A DNA stretch of 24,092 nt from Flavobacteriales bacterium UBA6049 (GCA_002429085.1 DIYR01000205.1:1-24092); one strand, 5' to 3'. Positions 13,544 to 22,938 are shown, numbered from the stretch's first letter. Notes: generated from the sequence alone by a model not told the origin. Numbers and translations: made by a program.

Positions 13544-15952
13544 ATGCACAAGCTTCTTAAACGTCAACTCAGAAAACTAACCGATGGTCAAGATATTCCT
13601 CAAAAGTTTATTGATGCCATTAACTCCGCTTATCACGAATTTGATGATGACCTCATGAGATCTGAGCGTATTCTAGATCAAAGTATGAAGGAGTTGTTTT
13701 CAGTAAACAAAGAGTTGAAAGAGTTTGCCAACAAAAAAGAGCAAGAAGCACTTAATTTAAGTACCCGATTAACAGAAATCATAGAAACAGTTTCTGAAGT
13801 CATCTTTCAAGTATCCATCGATGGTAAATGGGTTTTCTTAAATCCAGCATTTACAGATATAACGGATTTTCAAGTAGAAAATGCCATTGGAAAAACAGTA
13901 GCTGAGTTCATACACCACGAAGACACCTCCATCTTCGAAACCAATTGTGGTCAACTCAACTCTGGAGAGAAAACGAAATGTCAATCAGTAGTCCGTTTCA
14001 AAACAAAAAAAGGCACCTATAAGTGGGTTGAAGTTCGTTCACAAGTAAAAACAGACGGCTCCCAAATTCAGCATATTACTGGTACAATCACCGATGTAGA
14101 CGATGCCTATCGTATGCAAATTGAAAGCAAGAAATTGGCACTGGTTGCAGAAAAGACCCAGAACTTAATTGTTATCACAAATCCAAAAGCTGAAATAACT
14201 TACGTAAACGATGCTTTTGTTAGACTTACTGGATATTCCGTTGAAGAAGCTATTGGTAAAGTTCCTGGGAGTTTCTTACAAGGAGAAGAAACAGATCAAA
14301 CGACTCGAGCTGAAATTCGAGAGCATTTGAAAAATCGAGAATCATATATCGGTGAAATCCTGAACTATTCTAAAGATAAAAGACCCTATTGGTTAAAATT
14401 AGCCATTGACCCTATTTTTTCTGATGATGGAAGACATCTTGGGTTCATTGCAGTTGAAACAGAAATCACCAAAGAAAAAGAACGTCAACATGAATTATCC
14501 AAGATAAATGCTCGACTAAACTCACTACTAGAGAATTTGAATAGTGCTGTTTTAGTGGAAGATGAAAACAGAAGAATTGTTCTAACCAACGAGCTTTTCT
14601 TGGATTATTTCAAAATTCCTGCCCAACCTTCCGATTTGTTAGGAATTGATTGTTCATCTAGTGCAGAACAGAGTATGCACTTAATGAAAAACCCTGATTT
14701 ATTCGTGTCAAGAATAAATGAGATAGTGGAAGAAAGAGTTCCAGTACTTGAGGAAAGAATTGAATTTGCTGATGGAAGTATCATGGAACGAGACTACATC
14801 CCCATTATTATCGACTCCATGTATTTTGGCCATTTATGGCAGTACAGAGACATTACCGATAGAGTAAATCATCAGATGCAAATTGAACAAAGTGAGGCAA
14901 AGTATAGAACGCTTCTTGAGAATTTGAACCTTGGCCTTTTAGAAGTTGATATTGAAGGAAAAATCATGAAAGCATTCCCTGGATTTTGCGAGTTGACGGG
15001 CTACAATGAGCAAGAAATTCAAGGAGAAATTGCTAACGAAATTTTATTAGACGAAGAAGGTAGAGAGCTGTCAAAAGCGCAGTTAGAAAGAAGAAAAACA
15101 GGAGAAACTGCAGTTTACGAACAACGTCTTCAGAAAAAAGATGGTTCATTTATTTGGGCGTTGATTAGTGCTACACCTGTGTACGATAATAAACACAAAG
15201 TAATAGGAGCAATAGGAGTACATATGGACTTATCTAAACAAAAGGAAAGTGAAGTTCAACTGAAGCAATATGCTTCGGAGCTTGAAACCATTAACTCAGA
15301 ATTAGACCAGTTCGCATACATTGTTTCACATGATTTAAAAGCTCCACTTCGTGCCATTAATAATTTAGCATCTTGGTTAGAAGAAGACTTGGAAGGAGAA
15401 CTTTCTGATGAACTCAGAGAAAACTTTGATTTGATGAAAGGGCGAGTTGCTAGAATGGAAAACCTCATTAATGGTATTCTAGATTACTCTCGTGCAGGAA
15501 GGATTTCTCATCAACAAGAAACAGTAGATGTAGAGGAATTATTGGATGAAATAATAGATGGTATTGCAAGCGATGAAAGAGTAACTGTAAAAAAAGAGGC
15601 TGGTATGCCAACATTACGTACAGAGCGTATTCCTCTGCAGCAGATTTTCATGAATTTAATAAGCAATGGCATTAAGTACAACGATAAAGAAAGCCCTATT
15701 ATCACAATAAACTGCATTGAAAAGCAAGATCACTACATTTTCTCAGTCTCTGATAATGGCCAAGGGATTGATGAACGATACTTCGAAAAAGTGTTCCAAA
15801 TATTTCAAACCTTACAAGCCAGAGATCAAGTAGAATCTACTGGAGTTGGTTTAGCTATCGTAAAAAAAATGCTGGACGAAAAAGACTGTAGCATCTGGAT
15901 AGACTCCGAGTTAAATAAGGGAACTACTTTTACCTTCGAATGGCCTAAATAA
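13544..15952 (+). CDS. Cytosolic multi-PAS sensor histidine kinase
   Basis: An 802-residue kinase with no transmembrane segment. An N-terminal helical/coiled-coil part (1-75) is followed by four PAS domains (about 75-190, 195-312, 322-440 and 450-568). Next are a HisKA domain with the phospho-acceptor His596 in IVSHDLKAPLRAI, and a HATPase_c domain (about 695-802) with N box NLISNGIKYND, G1 DNGQGID and G2 GVGLAIVKK. All catalytic boxes look intact. The HisKA/HATPase pair is of the phytochrome-like class. PAS2 has FLQG but no LOV cysteine. It starts 3 bp after the FIST gene, suggesting FIST acts as its detached input. It may phosphorylate the stand-alone receiver or the hybrid kinase encoded downstream. 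Confidence 0.93.
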   Translation: MHKLLKRQLRKLTDGQDIPQKFIDAINSAYHEFDDDLMRSERILDQSMKELFSVNKELKEFANKKEQEALNLSTRLTEIIETVSEVIFQVSIDGKWVFLNPAFTDITDFQVENAIGKTVAEFIHHEDTSIFETNCGQLNSGEKTKCQSVVRFKTKKGTYKWVEVRSQVKTDGSQIQHITGTITDVDDAYRMQIESKKLALVAEKTQNLIVITNPKAEITYVNDAFVRLTGYSVEEAIGKVPGSFLQGEETDQTTRAEIREHLKNRESYIGEILNYSKDKRPYWLKLAIDPIFSDDGRHLGFIAVETEITKEKERQHELSKINARLNSLLENLNSAVLVEDENRRIVLTNELFLDYFKIPAQPSDLLGIDCSSSAEQSMHLMKNPDLFVSRINEIVEERVPVLEERIEFADGSIMERDYIPIIIDSMYFGHLWQYRDITDRVNHQMQIEQSEAKYRTLLENLNLGLLEVDIEGKIMKAFPGFCELTGYNEQEIQGEIANEILLDEEGRELSKAQLERRKTGETAVYEQRLQKKDGSFIWALISATPVYDNKHKVIGAIGVHMDLSKQKESEVQLKQYASELETINSELDQFAYIVSHDLKAPLRAINNLASWLEEDLEGELSDELRENFDLMKGRVARMENLINGILDYSRAGRISHQQETVDVEELLDEIIDGIASDERVTVKKEAGMPTLRTERIPLQQIFMNLISNGIKYNDKESPIITINCIEKQDHYIFSVSDNGQGIDERYFEKVFQIFQTLQARDQVESTGVGLAIVKKMLDEKDCSIWIDSELNKGTTFTFEWPK

Positions 15953-15964
15953 GTTCCCTATTTC

Positions 15965-17422
15965 ATGATCATTGGAAATCTTTTGAGAGCCTTGGTGCTC
16001 ATTACCATATTTTTAATCGGATTCATATCTACAACTATTCTTGCATTTGAGTTTGATGAAAAGGCAAAACGATGCTTAGAAGCTCATGTAGAACTAAAGA
16101 ATTTCGAATCTACTGCCTACCTCATCGAAGAAAGCATTCTTCTTCAGGGAGAAAGCAACAATCAACAAAATGCTCATTTCATGAATGTGCTACTAAGAAA
16201 TTTAGAGTTCTTAGAATTACACGGTCAAAATTGGAGTGCAAATGATTGGAGTTACATCATTCCAGATCAAAACAAAGATTTTCTATTGCTTAGCGATTCC
16301 ATTGTAGCTCCTATCAGAAGCTTAGGTATTGCTTCTGAAGCAATTATAAAAAACCAGAAACTTTCTTTAAGTAATCTAAGTTTACAACTAACCATAAACT
16401 CTGCTCAACGTGATGCACAAGAGATTTTAGATAAATCTGCTCGATTACAGTTGATTGTGTATGATTATTATAATCACTGGAATAGACAAAAAGCTCTTTT
16501 CTGGATCATAAGTTCTGTAGTGGCCGTTTGCGGGTTGGTTTTAATTGTAATTCTGATTGTATACCCTAAAGAAAGAGCACTGTACATTTCAAAAAACAAG
16601 TTGCAGTCTTCAGAAGAACATACCAAAACTATAGAGGAACAATTAGAAAAAGCACTATCAACAAAACATCAAATAGAAGGTCAACTAAAAGAGAATCAAA
16701 GACTTCTAAAAATAGCCAACTATAGCCTGTCATCTAGAACGGAAGAAGTACAACAAGCCAAAATAGATTTACAAGCATTCGTATATGTAGTATACCATCA
16801 GCTCAATCAACCTGTTAAAGGTATTCGCTTATTGTTAAGTAGAATTCAAGAGCAAAATAAAACAGCATCAAGAGAAATGGTTCAACAATCTGTTGATCTA
16901 GCATACTCCAGAAATGCACAACTAGGAACCAACATCGATCAACTTAAAGAGTTTGGTTTGGAGTTAAATAAAGAAAGTGAGTTTGAGTTAGTTTACTTAA
17001 ATCAGTTAATTGCTGAAACCTTATCCAGTCTTAAGCCCAAGGAATTGGTAAAGCTCAATATTCAAGATGACCTTCCTTCTGTACGTGCCCCACTTTTCAC
17101 TCTTAAATTTGTTTTAAACACGTTGTTAGAGAACGCACTACACTTTAACGACTCAGATAGCCCTGAAATAACCGTAAAATATACACTTCACACCAATAAA
17201 CACTGTATTGAGATTTTAGATAATGGTTCAATAATTGCTGAAGAAAACCAAGATCATTTGTTTGATTTGCTTTTTTCAACAAAATCTTCTGCTGGAAATG
17301 AAATTGTTGGAATGGGGCTTCCAATGTCTAAGTATTTAATAGAAAGATTTGGCGGAAGTATTACCTTTAGATCAAACAATAGCAGCAATATTTTTGAATT
17401 CTGTTGGCCAGTCAAAAGTTAA
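15965..17422 (+). CDS. Membrane histidine kinase with degenerate G1 box
   Basis: A 485-residue kinase. TM1 (about 6-28) and TM2 (about 178-200) bracket a 150-residue helical periplasmic sensor region. A cytosolic coiled coil (about 205-265) leads to a HisKA-like segment with His278 in YHQLNQPVKG. The HATPase part (about 375-485) keeps the N box LLENALHFND and G2 GMGLPMSKYL, but G1 reads DNGSII, so the second Gly of DxGxG is missing. The usual HE pair at the H box is HQ. It may be a weak kinase, a phosphatase-biased enzyme or a regulatory pseudokinase. It sits between an intact kinase and the receiver gene, with gaps of 12 and 3 bp, so it is surely co-transcribed. Confidence 0.85.
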   Translation: MIIGNLLRALVLITIFLIGFISTTILAFEFDEKAKRCLEAHVELKNFESTAYLIEESILLQGESNNQQNAHFMNVLLRNLEFLELHGQNWSANDWSYIIPDQNKDFLLLSDSIVAPIRSLGIASEAIIKNQKLSLSNLSLQLTINSAQRDAQEILDKSARLQLIVYDYYNHWNRQKALFWIISSVVAVCGLVLIVILIVYPKERALYISKNKLQSSEEHTKTIEEQLEKALSTKHQIEGQLKENQRLLKIANYSLSSRTEEVQQAKIDLQAFVYVVYHQLNQPVKGIRLLLSRIQEQNKTASREMVQQSVDLAYSRNAQLGTNIDQLKEFGLELNKESEFELVYLNQLIAETLSSLKPKELVKLNIQDDLPSVRAPLFTLKFVLNTLLENALHFNDSDSPEITVKYTLHTNKHCIEILDNGSIIAEENQDHLFDLLFSTKSSAGNEIVGMGLPMSKYLIERFGGSITFRSNNSSNIFEFCWPVKS

Positions 17423-17425
17423 GTA

Positions 17426-17842
17426 ATGGAAAAAGTGATCAATATCTTATTAGTAGAGGATGACGAGGTTGATGTAATGAATGTGAAACGAGCATTTAAA
17501 AAAAATCACATCACAAATCCATTGACGGTTACCCATGATGGTATAGAAGCGCTAGAAGCACTTAGAGGAAAATTAGTAGGATATCCTTGCATTGTTTTGC
17601 TGGATTTAAATATGCCACGCATGGGTGGAATTGAGTTTTTAAAAGAAATTAGAAGTGATGAAAACCTAAAAAAACTCACCGTTTTTGTAATGACTACCTC
17701 TAATCAAGATAATGACAAGGTAGATGCTTACAACCTAAATGTTGCTGGTTACATTCTGAAGCCTCTTTCTATGGAAAACTTTATAGCTGCGGTTGCCACT
17801 CTCAAAAATTACTGGCAGCTCTGCGAATTCCCCGAGCATTAA
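17426..17842 (+). CDS. Stand-alone response regulator (CheY/Rcp1-like)
   Basis: A 138-residue single receiver domain. The acidic pair is Asp12/Asp13 (LLVEDDEVD), the phospho-acceptor is Asp60 in VLLDLNMPRMGG, the switch residue is Thr90/91 in VMTTS, and the invariant Lys112 is in ILKPLS. The NxxDxEV-like EDDEVDVMNVKRAF start and the extra loop before the phospho-Asp are typical of Rcp1-type receivers that pair with phytochrome-class kinases. It has no output domain, so it must signal by protein contact or serve as a phospho-shuttle in a relay. Gaps are 3 bp upstream and 27 bp downstream, within the same operon. Confidence 0.93.
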   Translation: MEKVINILLVEDDEVDVMNVKRAFKKNHITNPLTVTHDGIEALEALRGKLVGYPCIVLLDLNMPRMGGIEFLKEIRSDENLKKLTVFVMTTSNQDNDKVDAYNLNVAGYILKPLSMENFIAAVATLKNYWQLCEFPEH

Positions 17843-17869
17843 GTCCTTTTTTCCTTTTACCTAACGTGT

Positions 17870-19831
17870 ATGAACATACTAATAATAGAAGATGATCAGA
17901 TTGATGTAATGGCTTACAAAAGAGCTATTCGCAAAACAGATTATAAAGATTCTACTATTCTTAGTGCCATTAATGCTGAGGAAGCCTTTAACCACCTTCA
18001 GAAAGAACACTTCCATTGCGTATTTCTTGATTATTTATTACCAGGCCAGAATGGATTAGAATTACTCAATCAAATCAGAGAGGCTGGTTATACAATGCCA
18101 GTGGCCGTTGTAACTTCTCAAGGCGATCAGCGATTGGCGATTGAAATGATGAAGGCAGGAGCCTTTGATTACTTCACCAAAGCTGAAATTAATCCAGAGT
18201 TGCTTGGCAAATTGCTATATAACGTTCACCAAGTAAATCAACTTACTGAAGAAAGAAATAATGCCGAAAAAAGGCTAAAAGAACAAGAACGGTTTGTTAA
18301 TAAAATAGCAGCCTTTTCACCTAACATCATTTACGTTTTCGATCTTATTGAAAGAAAAACAATCTTTATCAATCACAACTTATTCGAGTTGTTAGGTTAC
18401 AAAAAAGGAGACCTGCCAAGCACTTTCGAACGTGCCTTTAACCAGTTGATTGAACCAAAGGATTATCCAGCCTTTAAGGAATTACTTTATCGATTAAGTT
18501 TCTTAGGCGAAGATGATGTGGACGAAACGGAAATAAAACTAATTGATGCCGAAGGAAACTACAATTGGCTATTTGCCAGAAATGTTTCATTCAAGCGCAA
18601 TGATGAAGGCAGAACCATTCAAGTATTAGGAACTGCCATCAACATTTCTACTAGAAAGAAAGCAGAAGAAGAGTTGCTAATCGCTAAGCAACAGGCAGAG
18701 CATGCTGCAACGGCTAAAAGTGAGTTCTTAAGCAATATGAGTCACGAGATCAGAACACCAATGAATGCAATCATTGGCTTAACAGATTTACTACTCGGGC
18801 AAGAATTTAAAGGCGAAAATCTAGAGAATTTAAAGGCTATTAAGAACTCTGCTGATAATCTACTCGTGATCATTAACGACATATTGGATTTCAGTAAAAT
18901 TGAAGCGGGTAAGCTAAGCTTTGAATCCATTAGTTTTGATTTAAAAGAACGGTTAGAGCATGTAGTAAAAACCATGAATTTCAAAGCCGAGCAAAAAGGA
19001 ATATATCTCAAACTTCATTTTAAAAATGATGTTCCTAATTACTTGGTTGGTGATCCATTCCGATTGAATCAAATATTAATCAACTTGGTAGGAAATGCTG
19101 TAAAATTCACTGGTGATGGCGGTGTTACCATTCAAGTATCATCAGAACATAAAAAAGAAAGAGAATTCGTCAAATTTGAGGTAATCGATACCGGAATTGG
19201 TATTCCGGAAGAAAAACAAGCCACCATTTTCGAAAGCTTCTCACAAGCCTACACAGATATTTCTAGAAACTATGGAGGTACTGGCCTTGGATTAACAATA
19301 ACAAAGCGCTTAGTTGAACTTCAAGGTGGAGGGTTAGGTTTGGAGTCTGAGAAGGATAAAGGTTCAAACTTTTACTTTACTCTTCCATTTACTATAGGAT
19401 CTGAAGATCAGAAACAACACCTAGTAGTTAATGATTTCAAAAGCAAAGAAGAATCATTAAAAGGAATTCGAATTTTAGTAGCCGAGGATAATCCTGTCAA
19501 CCAAATGCTTATTAAACAAGTGTTGTCTAAGTGGGCTGTTGAATTCATCATTTGCAATAATGGGCGTGAGGCAGTTGATATGGTATCAACAAATCCTTTC
19601 GACATTATTTTAATGGATCTTCAAATGCCTGTATTAGATGGAATTTCAGCTACTCATGAAATTAGAAAACTAGATCATGCTAATTCCGAAATTCCAATTA
19701 TTGCTCTAACAGCTGATGCGTTTGTTGAAACCAGAAAACGCGTAATAAATGAAGGTTTTACAGACTACCTAACTAAGCCTTTTAAAAAAGAAGATCTGCT
19801 CACAAAAATCAGTCAGTATACACTTAACTAG
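17870..19831 (+). CDS. Hybrid histidine kinase, REC-PAS-HisKA-HATPase-REC
   Basis: A 653-residue soluble hybrid kinase. REC1 (1-122) has Asp8/Asp9, phospho-Asp54 in FLDYLLPG, Thr82 and Lys104; its KP motif is KA. A PAS domain covers about 145-262. HisKA has His292 in SNMSHEIRTPMNAI. HATPase_c (about 395-508) has N box NLVGNAVKF, G1 DTGIGI and G2 GGTGLGLTITK. REC2 (533-650) has Asp540 in VAEDNPVN, phospho-Asp583 in LMDLQMPVLDG, Thr614 and Lys636 in LTKPF. All catalytic sites look intact. REC1 probably receives phosphate from the partner kinases, while REC2 is the terminal receiver. There is no Hpt or DNA-binding domain. Its 3' end overlaps the convergent ABC-F gene by 8 bp. Confidence 0.94.
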   Translation: MNILIIEDDQIDVMAYKRAIRKTDYKDSTILSAINAEEAFNHLQKEHFHCVFLDYLLPGQNGLELLNQIREAGYTMPVAVVTSQGDQRLAIEMMKAGAFDYFTKAEINPELLGKLLYNVHQVNQLTEERNNAEKRLKEQERFVNKIAAFSPNIIYVFDLIERKTIFINHNLFELLGYKKGDLPSTFERAFNQLIEPKDYPAFKELLYRLSFLGEDDVDETEIKLIDAEGNYNWLFARNVSFKRNDEGRTIQVLGTAINISTRKKAEEELLIAKQQAEHAATAKSEFLSNMSHEIRTPMNAIIGLTDLLLGQEFKGENLENLKAIKNSADNLLVIINDILDFSKIEAGKLSFESISFDLKERLEHVVKTMNFKAEQKGIYLKLHFKNDVPNYLVGDPFRLNQILINLVGNAVKFTGDGGVTIQVSSEHKKEREFVKFEVIDTGIGIPEEKQATIFESFSQAYTDISRNYGGTGLGLTITKRLVELQGGGLGLESEKDKGSNFYFTLPFTIGSEDQKQHLVVNDFKSKEESLKGIRILVAEDNPVNQMLIKQVLSKWAVEFIICNNGREAVDMVSTNPFDIILMDLQMPVLDGISATHEIRKLDHANSEIPIIALTADAFVETRKRVINEGFTDYLTKPFKKEDLLTKISQYTLN

Positions 19832-21692
19832 CATATTCTGATAGCTCTAGCCATCGTAATTCACTTTCGTCTAGCTCATCTTGAACTGTCTGAAATTTAC
19901 TTCCCAGTTCGGCTAGTTCATCATGAGAACCAGCACCAGAATTCAATTTTTCTGTCAGCGTTTGTTTTAACTCCTCTAATTCTTCTATACGAATAGTTAA
20001 TTGATCAAACTCTCGTTGTTCATTAAAGCTCAATCGCTTTTTTTCCTTAACCTTTACTTGCTTTGGTTTCTCTTCTACTACTTCTTTTTTCTCCTCTTCA
20101 GCCTTTATCGCTTCTTGTATTTTTTCCCATTCACGATAGCGAGAATAATTACCAGGAAAATCCTTTACTTCTCCCTTACCCCTAAACACAAAAACATGCT
20201 CTACTAGCTTATCCATAAAGAAACGATCGTGAGATACAATCACCAAACATCCTTTAAAAGCAGATAGGTATTCTTCCAGAACATTCAGGGTTAAGATATC
20301 TAAATCATTAGTTGGCTCATCAAGTATTAAGAAGTTTGGATTCTTCATTAACACAGTTAATAAATACAGCCTTCGCTTCTCTCCCCCACTGAGTTTCTCT
20401 ACATGCACATAATGTGTATGCCTTGGGAACAAGAACAATTCAAGCATTTGAGCAGCTGTTCTAGAACCACCTTTAGGCATTGGAATAACCTCAGCAACAT
20501 CCTTTATCACTTCAATAACGCGCTGACCTTCTTTATAGGTTAATCCTTGTTGACCATAATAACCAAACACCACGGTTTCACCCAATACTACCTTACCCTT
20601 TGAAGGTTCTAGTTGTTGGGTCATGATTTTCAACAAAGTAGATTTACCACTTCCGTTTTCACCTACAATTCCAACACGATCTGCCTTAGTGAATTTATAG
20701 CTCATATCTTCAATCAAACAGCGATCATCATAAGACATACCAACTCTATGCAACTCTAGAATTTTACTTCCCAAACGTTCCATAGATGTTTCAATTGACA
20801 AGCTATCTTCTGCTCTTTGACCATGAACAGTATGTTTCAATTCTTTAAAAGATTGAATTCTCGCCTTGGATTTTGTAGTACGAGCTTTTGGCTGTCTGCG
20901 CATCCACTCCAGTTCTTTTCGGAACAAATTCTTTGCTTTCTCCAGCTCTGCTTGGGTAGACAACAATCTTTCAGCACGTTTCTCTAAGAAATATTCATAG
21001 TTCCCTTTATAACGGTATACTTCGCCACCTTCTAGTTCAATAATCTCGGAACATACGTTATTTAAGAAATAACGATCGTGTGTAACCATTAGCAAAGTGG
21101 TTTTAGCCGTATTCAATTGCTCTTCTAACCACTCTACCATCCCAATATCTAAGTGGTTGGTAGGCTCATCTAGAATGAGAAAATCTGGAGTATCTAGTAA
21201 CAAATGTGCCAAGGCCAAACGCTTCAATTGCCCACCTGAAAGTGTTTTAACTTTCTGTTCAAAGTTGTCGATTTTGAATACAGATAGAATCTGCTTAGCT
21301 CGCGCTTCGTAATCCCATCCATTCAATTGATCAATTTGCTCAATGGCTTTTTGCATGAGATCAGTATCTTCCCTAGCAATACTCAATTCATATTGGCGAA
21401 TTGCTCTAACTAAAGGCGTATCAGTTTGAAACAGAGTATCCAAAATGCTACTTTCTCCATCAAAGTCAGGATCTTGAGCCAAATAACCAACTCTCAATCC
21501 TTTACGCCATACCACATCTCCTCCATCGCCAGTATCCTTACCTGCTAAAATTTGCAACAGACTCGACTTCCCTGTTCCATTTCGTGCTACAAAAGCAACT
21601 CGACTTCCCTGGTTAATTCCGAAGCTTACACCTTCAAAAAGCACTTTTTCTCCATAGCGCTTGCTAACATTTTCTACCGAAAGCACATTCAT
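19824..21692 (-). CDS. uup: ABC-F family ATPase, Uup-like
   Basis: A 622-residue soluble tandem ATPase. NBD1 has Walker A ARNGTGKSS (36-44), signature LSGGQ (151-155) and Walker B FLILDEPT (171-178). The inter-domain linker (about 235-300) is charged and contains MRRQPKARTTKSKAR. NBD2 has GENGSGKST (344-352), LSGGE (434-438) and FLILDEPT (454-461). A Lys/Glu-rich tether (525-555) leads to a C-terminal coiled coil (555-620), which is the Uup hallmark. Members act on ribosomes or in DNA-transposition stability; they are not transporters because they lack membrane domains. Ala replaces the first Gly of Walker A in NBD1, which I believe is common in Bacteroidota relatives. Upstream lies the remains of a fructosamine kinase gene on the same strand. 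Confidence 0.92.
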   Translation of the reverse strand: MNVLSVENVSKRYGEKVLFEGVSFGINQGSRVAFVARNGTGKSSLLQILAGKDTGDGGDVVWRKGLRVGYLAQDPDFDGESSILDTLFQTDTPLVRAIRQYELSIAREDTDLMQKAIEQIDQLNGWDYEARAKQILSVFKIDNFEQKVKTLSGGQLKRLALAHLLLDTPDFLILDEPTNHLDIGMVEWLEEQLNTAKTTLLMVTHDRYFLNNVCSEIIELEGGEVYRYKGNYEYFLEKRAERLLSTQAELEKAKNLFRKELEWMRRQPKARTTKSKARIQSFKELKHTVHGQRAEDSLSIETSMERLGSKILELHRVGMSYDDRCLIEDMSYKFTKADRVGIVGENGSGKSTLLKIMTQQLEPSKGKVVLGETVVFGYYGQQGLTYKEGQRVIEVIKDVAEVIPMPKGGSRTAAQMLELFLFPRHTHYVHVEKLSGGEKRRLYLLTVLMKNPNFLILDEPTNDLDILTLNVLEEYLSAFKGCLVIVSHDRFFMDKLVEHVFVFRGKGEVKDFPGNYSRYREWEKIQEAIKAEEEKKEVVEEKPKQVKVKEKKRLSFNEQREFDQLTIRIEELEELKQTLTEKLNSGAGSHDELAELGSKFQTVQDELDESELRWLELSEYAS

Positions 21693-21701
21693 ACTGCAAT
21701 G

Positions 21702-22330
21702 CTAGCGAAAACGATTCAATACCTGCTTAACAGAATCTACATACGACTCTCCAAAAAGTAAAACATGTGCCAATAATGGGTATAGCTGTGAGTACTTCAA
21801 TCATTCATTCCAATTAGGCTCCAAAGAATATTTCTCTTGATAGCTATCATAAAATACTGCATCAAACCCACCAAATAAAGCAGTCATGGCAATATCCATT
21901 TCACGATGACCATAGTAAACAGAAGGGTCTATCACGCACATAGTTTTACTGCTAGATAAGGCTATGATGTTACCTAACCACAAATCTCCATGTAATAATG
22001 CAGGCTTCTCATCAGGGTAATTGGAGGTACAGCATCTACCCGAGGTAGTATCAATGCCTGACAATCATTTGCACTACCTTGCCATAGTACCTGTGGAACC
22101 CAATCAGAAACAGCGCTCAAAGCCCTTAGCCCATCTGTTTCATAGATCATCATACGCTCTAGACTCTCTATTACGTTCAGCTTAATAAAGTAAGTACCAT
22201 ATTTTGTTACAACCTAAAACGCTTGATTAATATCTCCTCCTCTAACTAGCACTAGTGATAGGATGTCACTCTTACGAGAAACTAGATTAGATTGGAAAAG
22301 AAAATCAGAGATAATAGATTGATTGTACAC
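21702..22330 (-). pseudogene. Fructosamine-3-kinase family pseudogene
   Basis: Reading the minus strand recovers pieces of one fructosamine/ketosamine-3-kinase. From a possible GTG at 22330 the frame gives ...RGGDINQAF, a TAG (22216-22214), then VVTKYGTYFIKLN and ETDGLRALSAV...ALILP. The frame then shifts near 22022-22040. The second frame gives YPDEKPALLHGDLWLGN (catalytic loop) and IDPSVYYGHREMDIAMTALFGGFD, then a TGA (21803-21801), and continues in frame to SQLYPLLAHVLLFGESYV and TAG at 21702. The stretch between the N-lobe and HGDLW is about 80 residues shorter than in intact homologues. Two nonsense codons, a frame change and a deletion make it non-functional. An intact enzyme would phosphorylate fructosamines for deglycation. 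The only open part is an 87-codon piece at 21801-22064. Confidence 0.88.
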
Positions 22331-22376
22331 CAACTTTTATTTGCTTTGGTTGTTATTGAATCAAAACTATATCACG

Positions 22377-22913
22377 ATGAAAACTTTAGCATCAATTTTA
22401 ATAGCTTCTCTACTTATGATCTCCCCAGCAAAAACGGTATATGATTTTCAAGCGACAACAATTGATGGTGAAGAAATCAGTATGAAAACCTTTGACGGAA
22501 AAGTCTTACTTATTGTAAATACTGCCAGTAAATGTGGATATACTCCCCAATACGAAAGTCTTGAAAAACTATATAATACTTACAATAAAAAAGGATTAGA
22601 AATAGTTGGATTTCCTGCTAATAACTTCATGGGACAAGAACCTGGATCTGATGATGAAATCAAATCATTCTGTCAAAAAAACTATGGAGTTACATTCCCA
22701 ATGATGAGTAAGATTAGTGTAAAAGGAAAAGATATACATCCATTATACAAGTATTTAACTGACAAAGATCAAAACGGAGTTGTAGATGGAGCGGTAAAAT
22801 GGAACTTCCAGAAATACCTAATCAATAAAAAAGGGGAAGTAGTAGCTAAATTTAACCCAGGTGATGACCCAATGGATGAGGATATCACAAAAGCGATTGA
22901 ATCTTTGCTTTAG
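22377..22913 (+). CDS. Glutathione peroxidase family protein (thiol peroxidase)
   Basis: A 178-residue GPx-fold peroxidase. The N-terminus (MKTLASILIASLLMISPAKT) looks like a signal peptide, so it probably acts in the periplasm or envelope. Peroxidatic Cys53 lies in VNTASKCGYTPQY; the other tetrad members are Gln87 (FPANNFMGQEPGS) and Trp142-Asn143 (KWNFQKYLI). Cys99 in SFCQKNYG is placed like the resolving cysteine of thioredoxin-dependent GPx enzymes, so the reductant is more likely thioredoxin than glutathione. I chose ATG 22377 rather than upstream in-frame codons because it starts the signal peptide. It is divergent from the decayed fructosamine kinase gene and likely monocistronic. Confidence 0.92.
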   Translation: MKTLASILIASLLMISPAKTVYDFQATTIDGEEISMKTFDGKVLLIVNTASKCGYTPQYESLEKLYNTYNKKGLEIVGFPANNFMGQEPGSDDEIKSFCQKNYGVTFPMMSKISVKGKDIHPLYKYLTDKDQNGVVDGAVKWNFQKYLINKKGEVVAKFNPGDDPMDEDITKAIESLL

Positions 22914-22938
22914 ACAATACATTGGAAAATATTTGACC

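Noticed and set aside
13544..15952. PAS2 of the multi-PAS kinase as a LOV photoreceptor
   Set aside because: FLQG is present, but the flavin-binding cysteine position in the GKVPGSFLQG segment is not Cys, so blue-light sensing is not supported.
20001..20207. A hydrophobic 68-codon plus-strand frame opposite the ABC-F gene
   Set aside because: Its Phe/Leu/Tyr run is the antisense of the Lys/Glu-rich tether and coiled coil of the ABC-F protein, not a membrane peptide gene.
21801..22064. The 87-codon open frame as a complete small kinase
   Set aside because: It is only the C-lobe middle of fructosamine kinase. Coding remains continue on both sides across a frame change and a stop codon, so it is part of the pseudogene.
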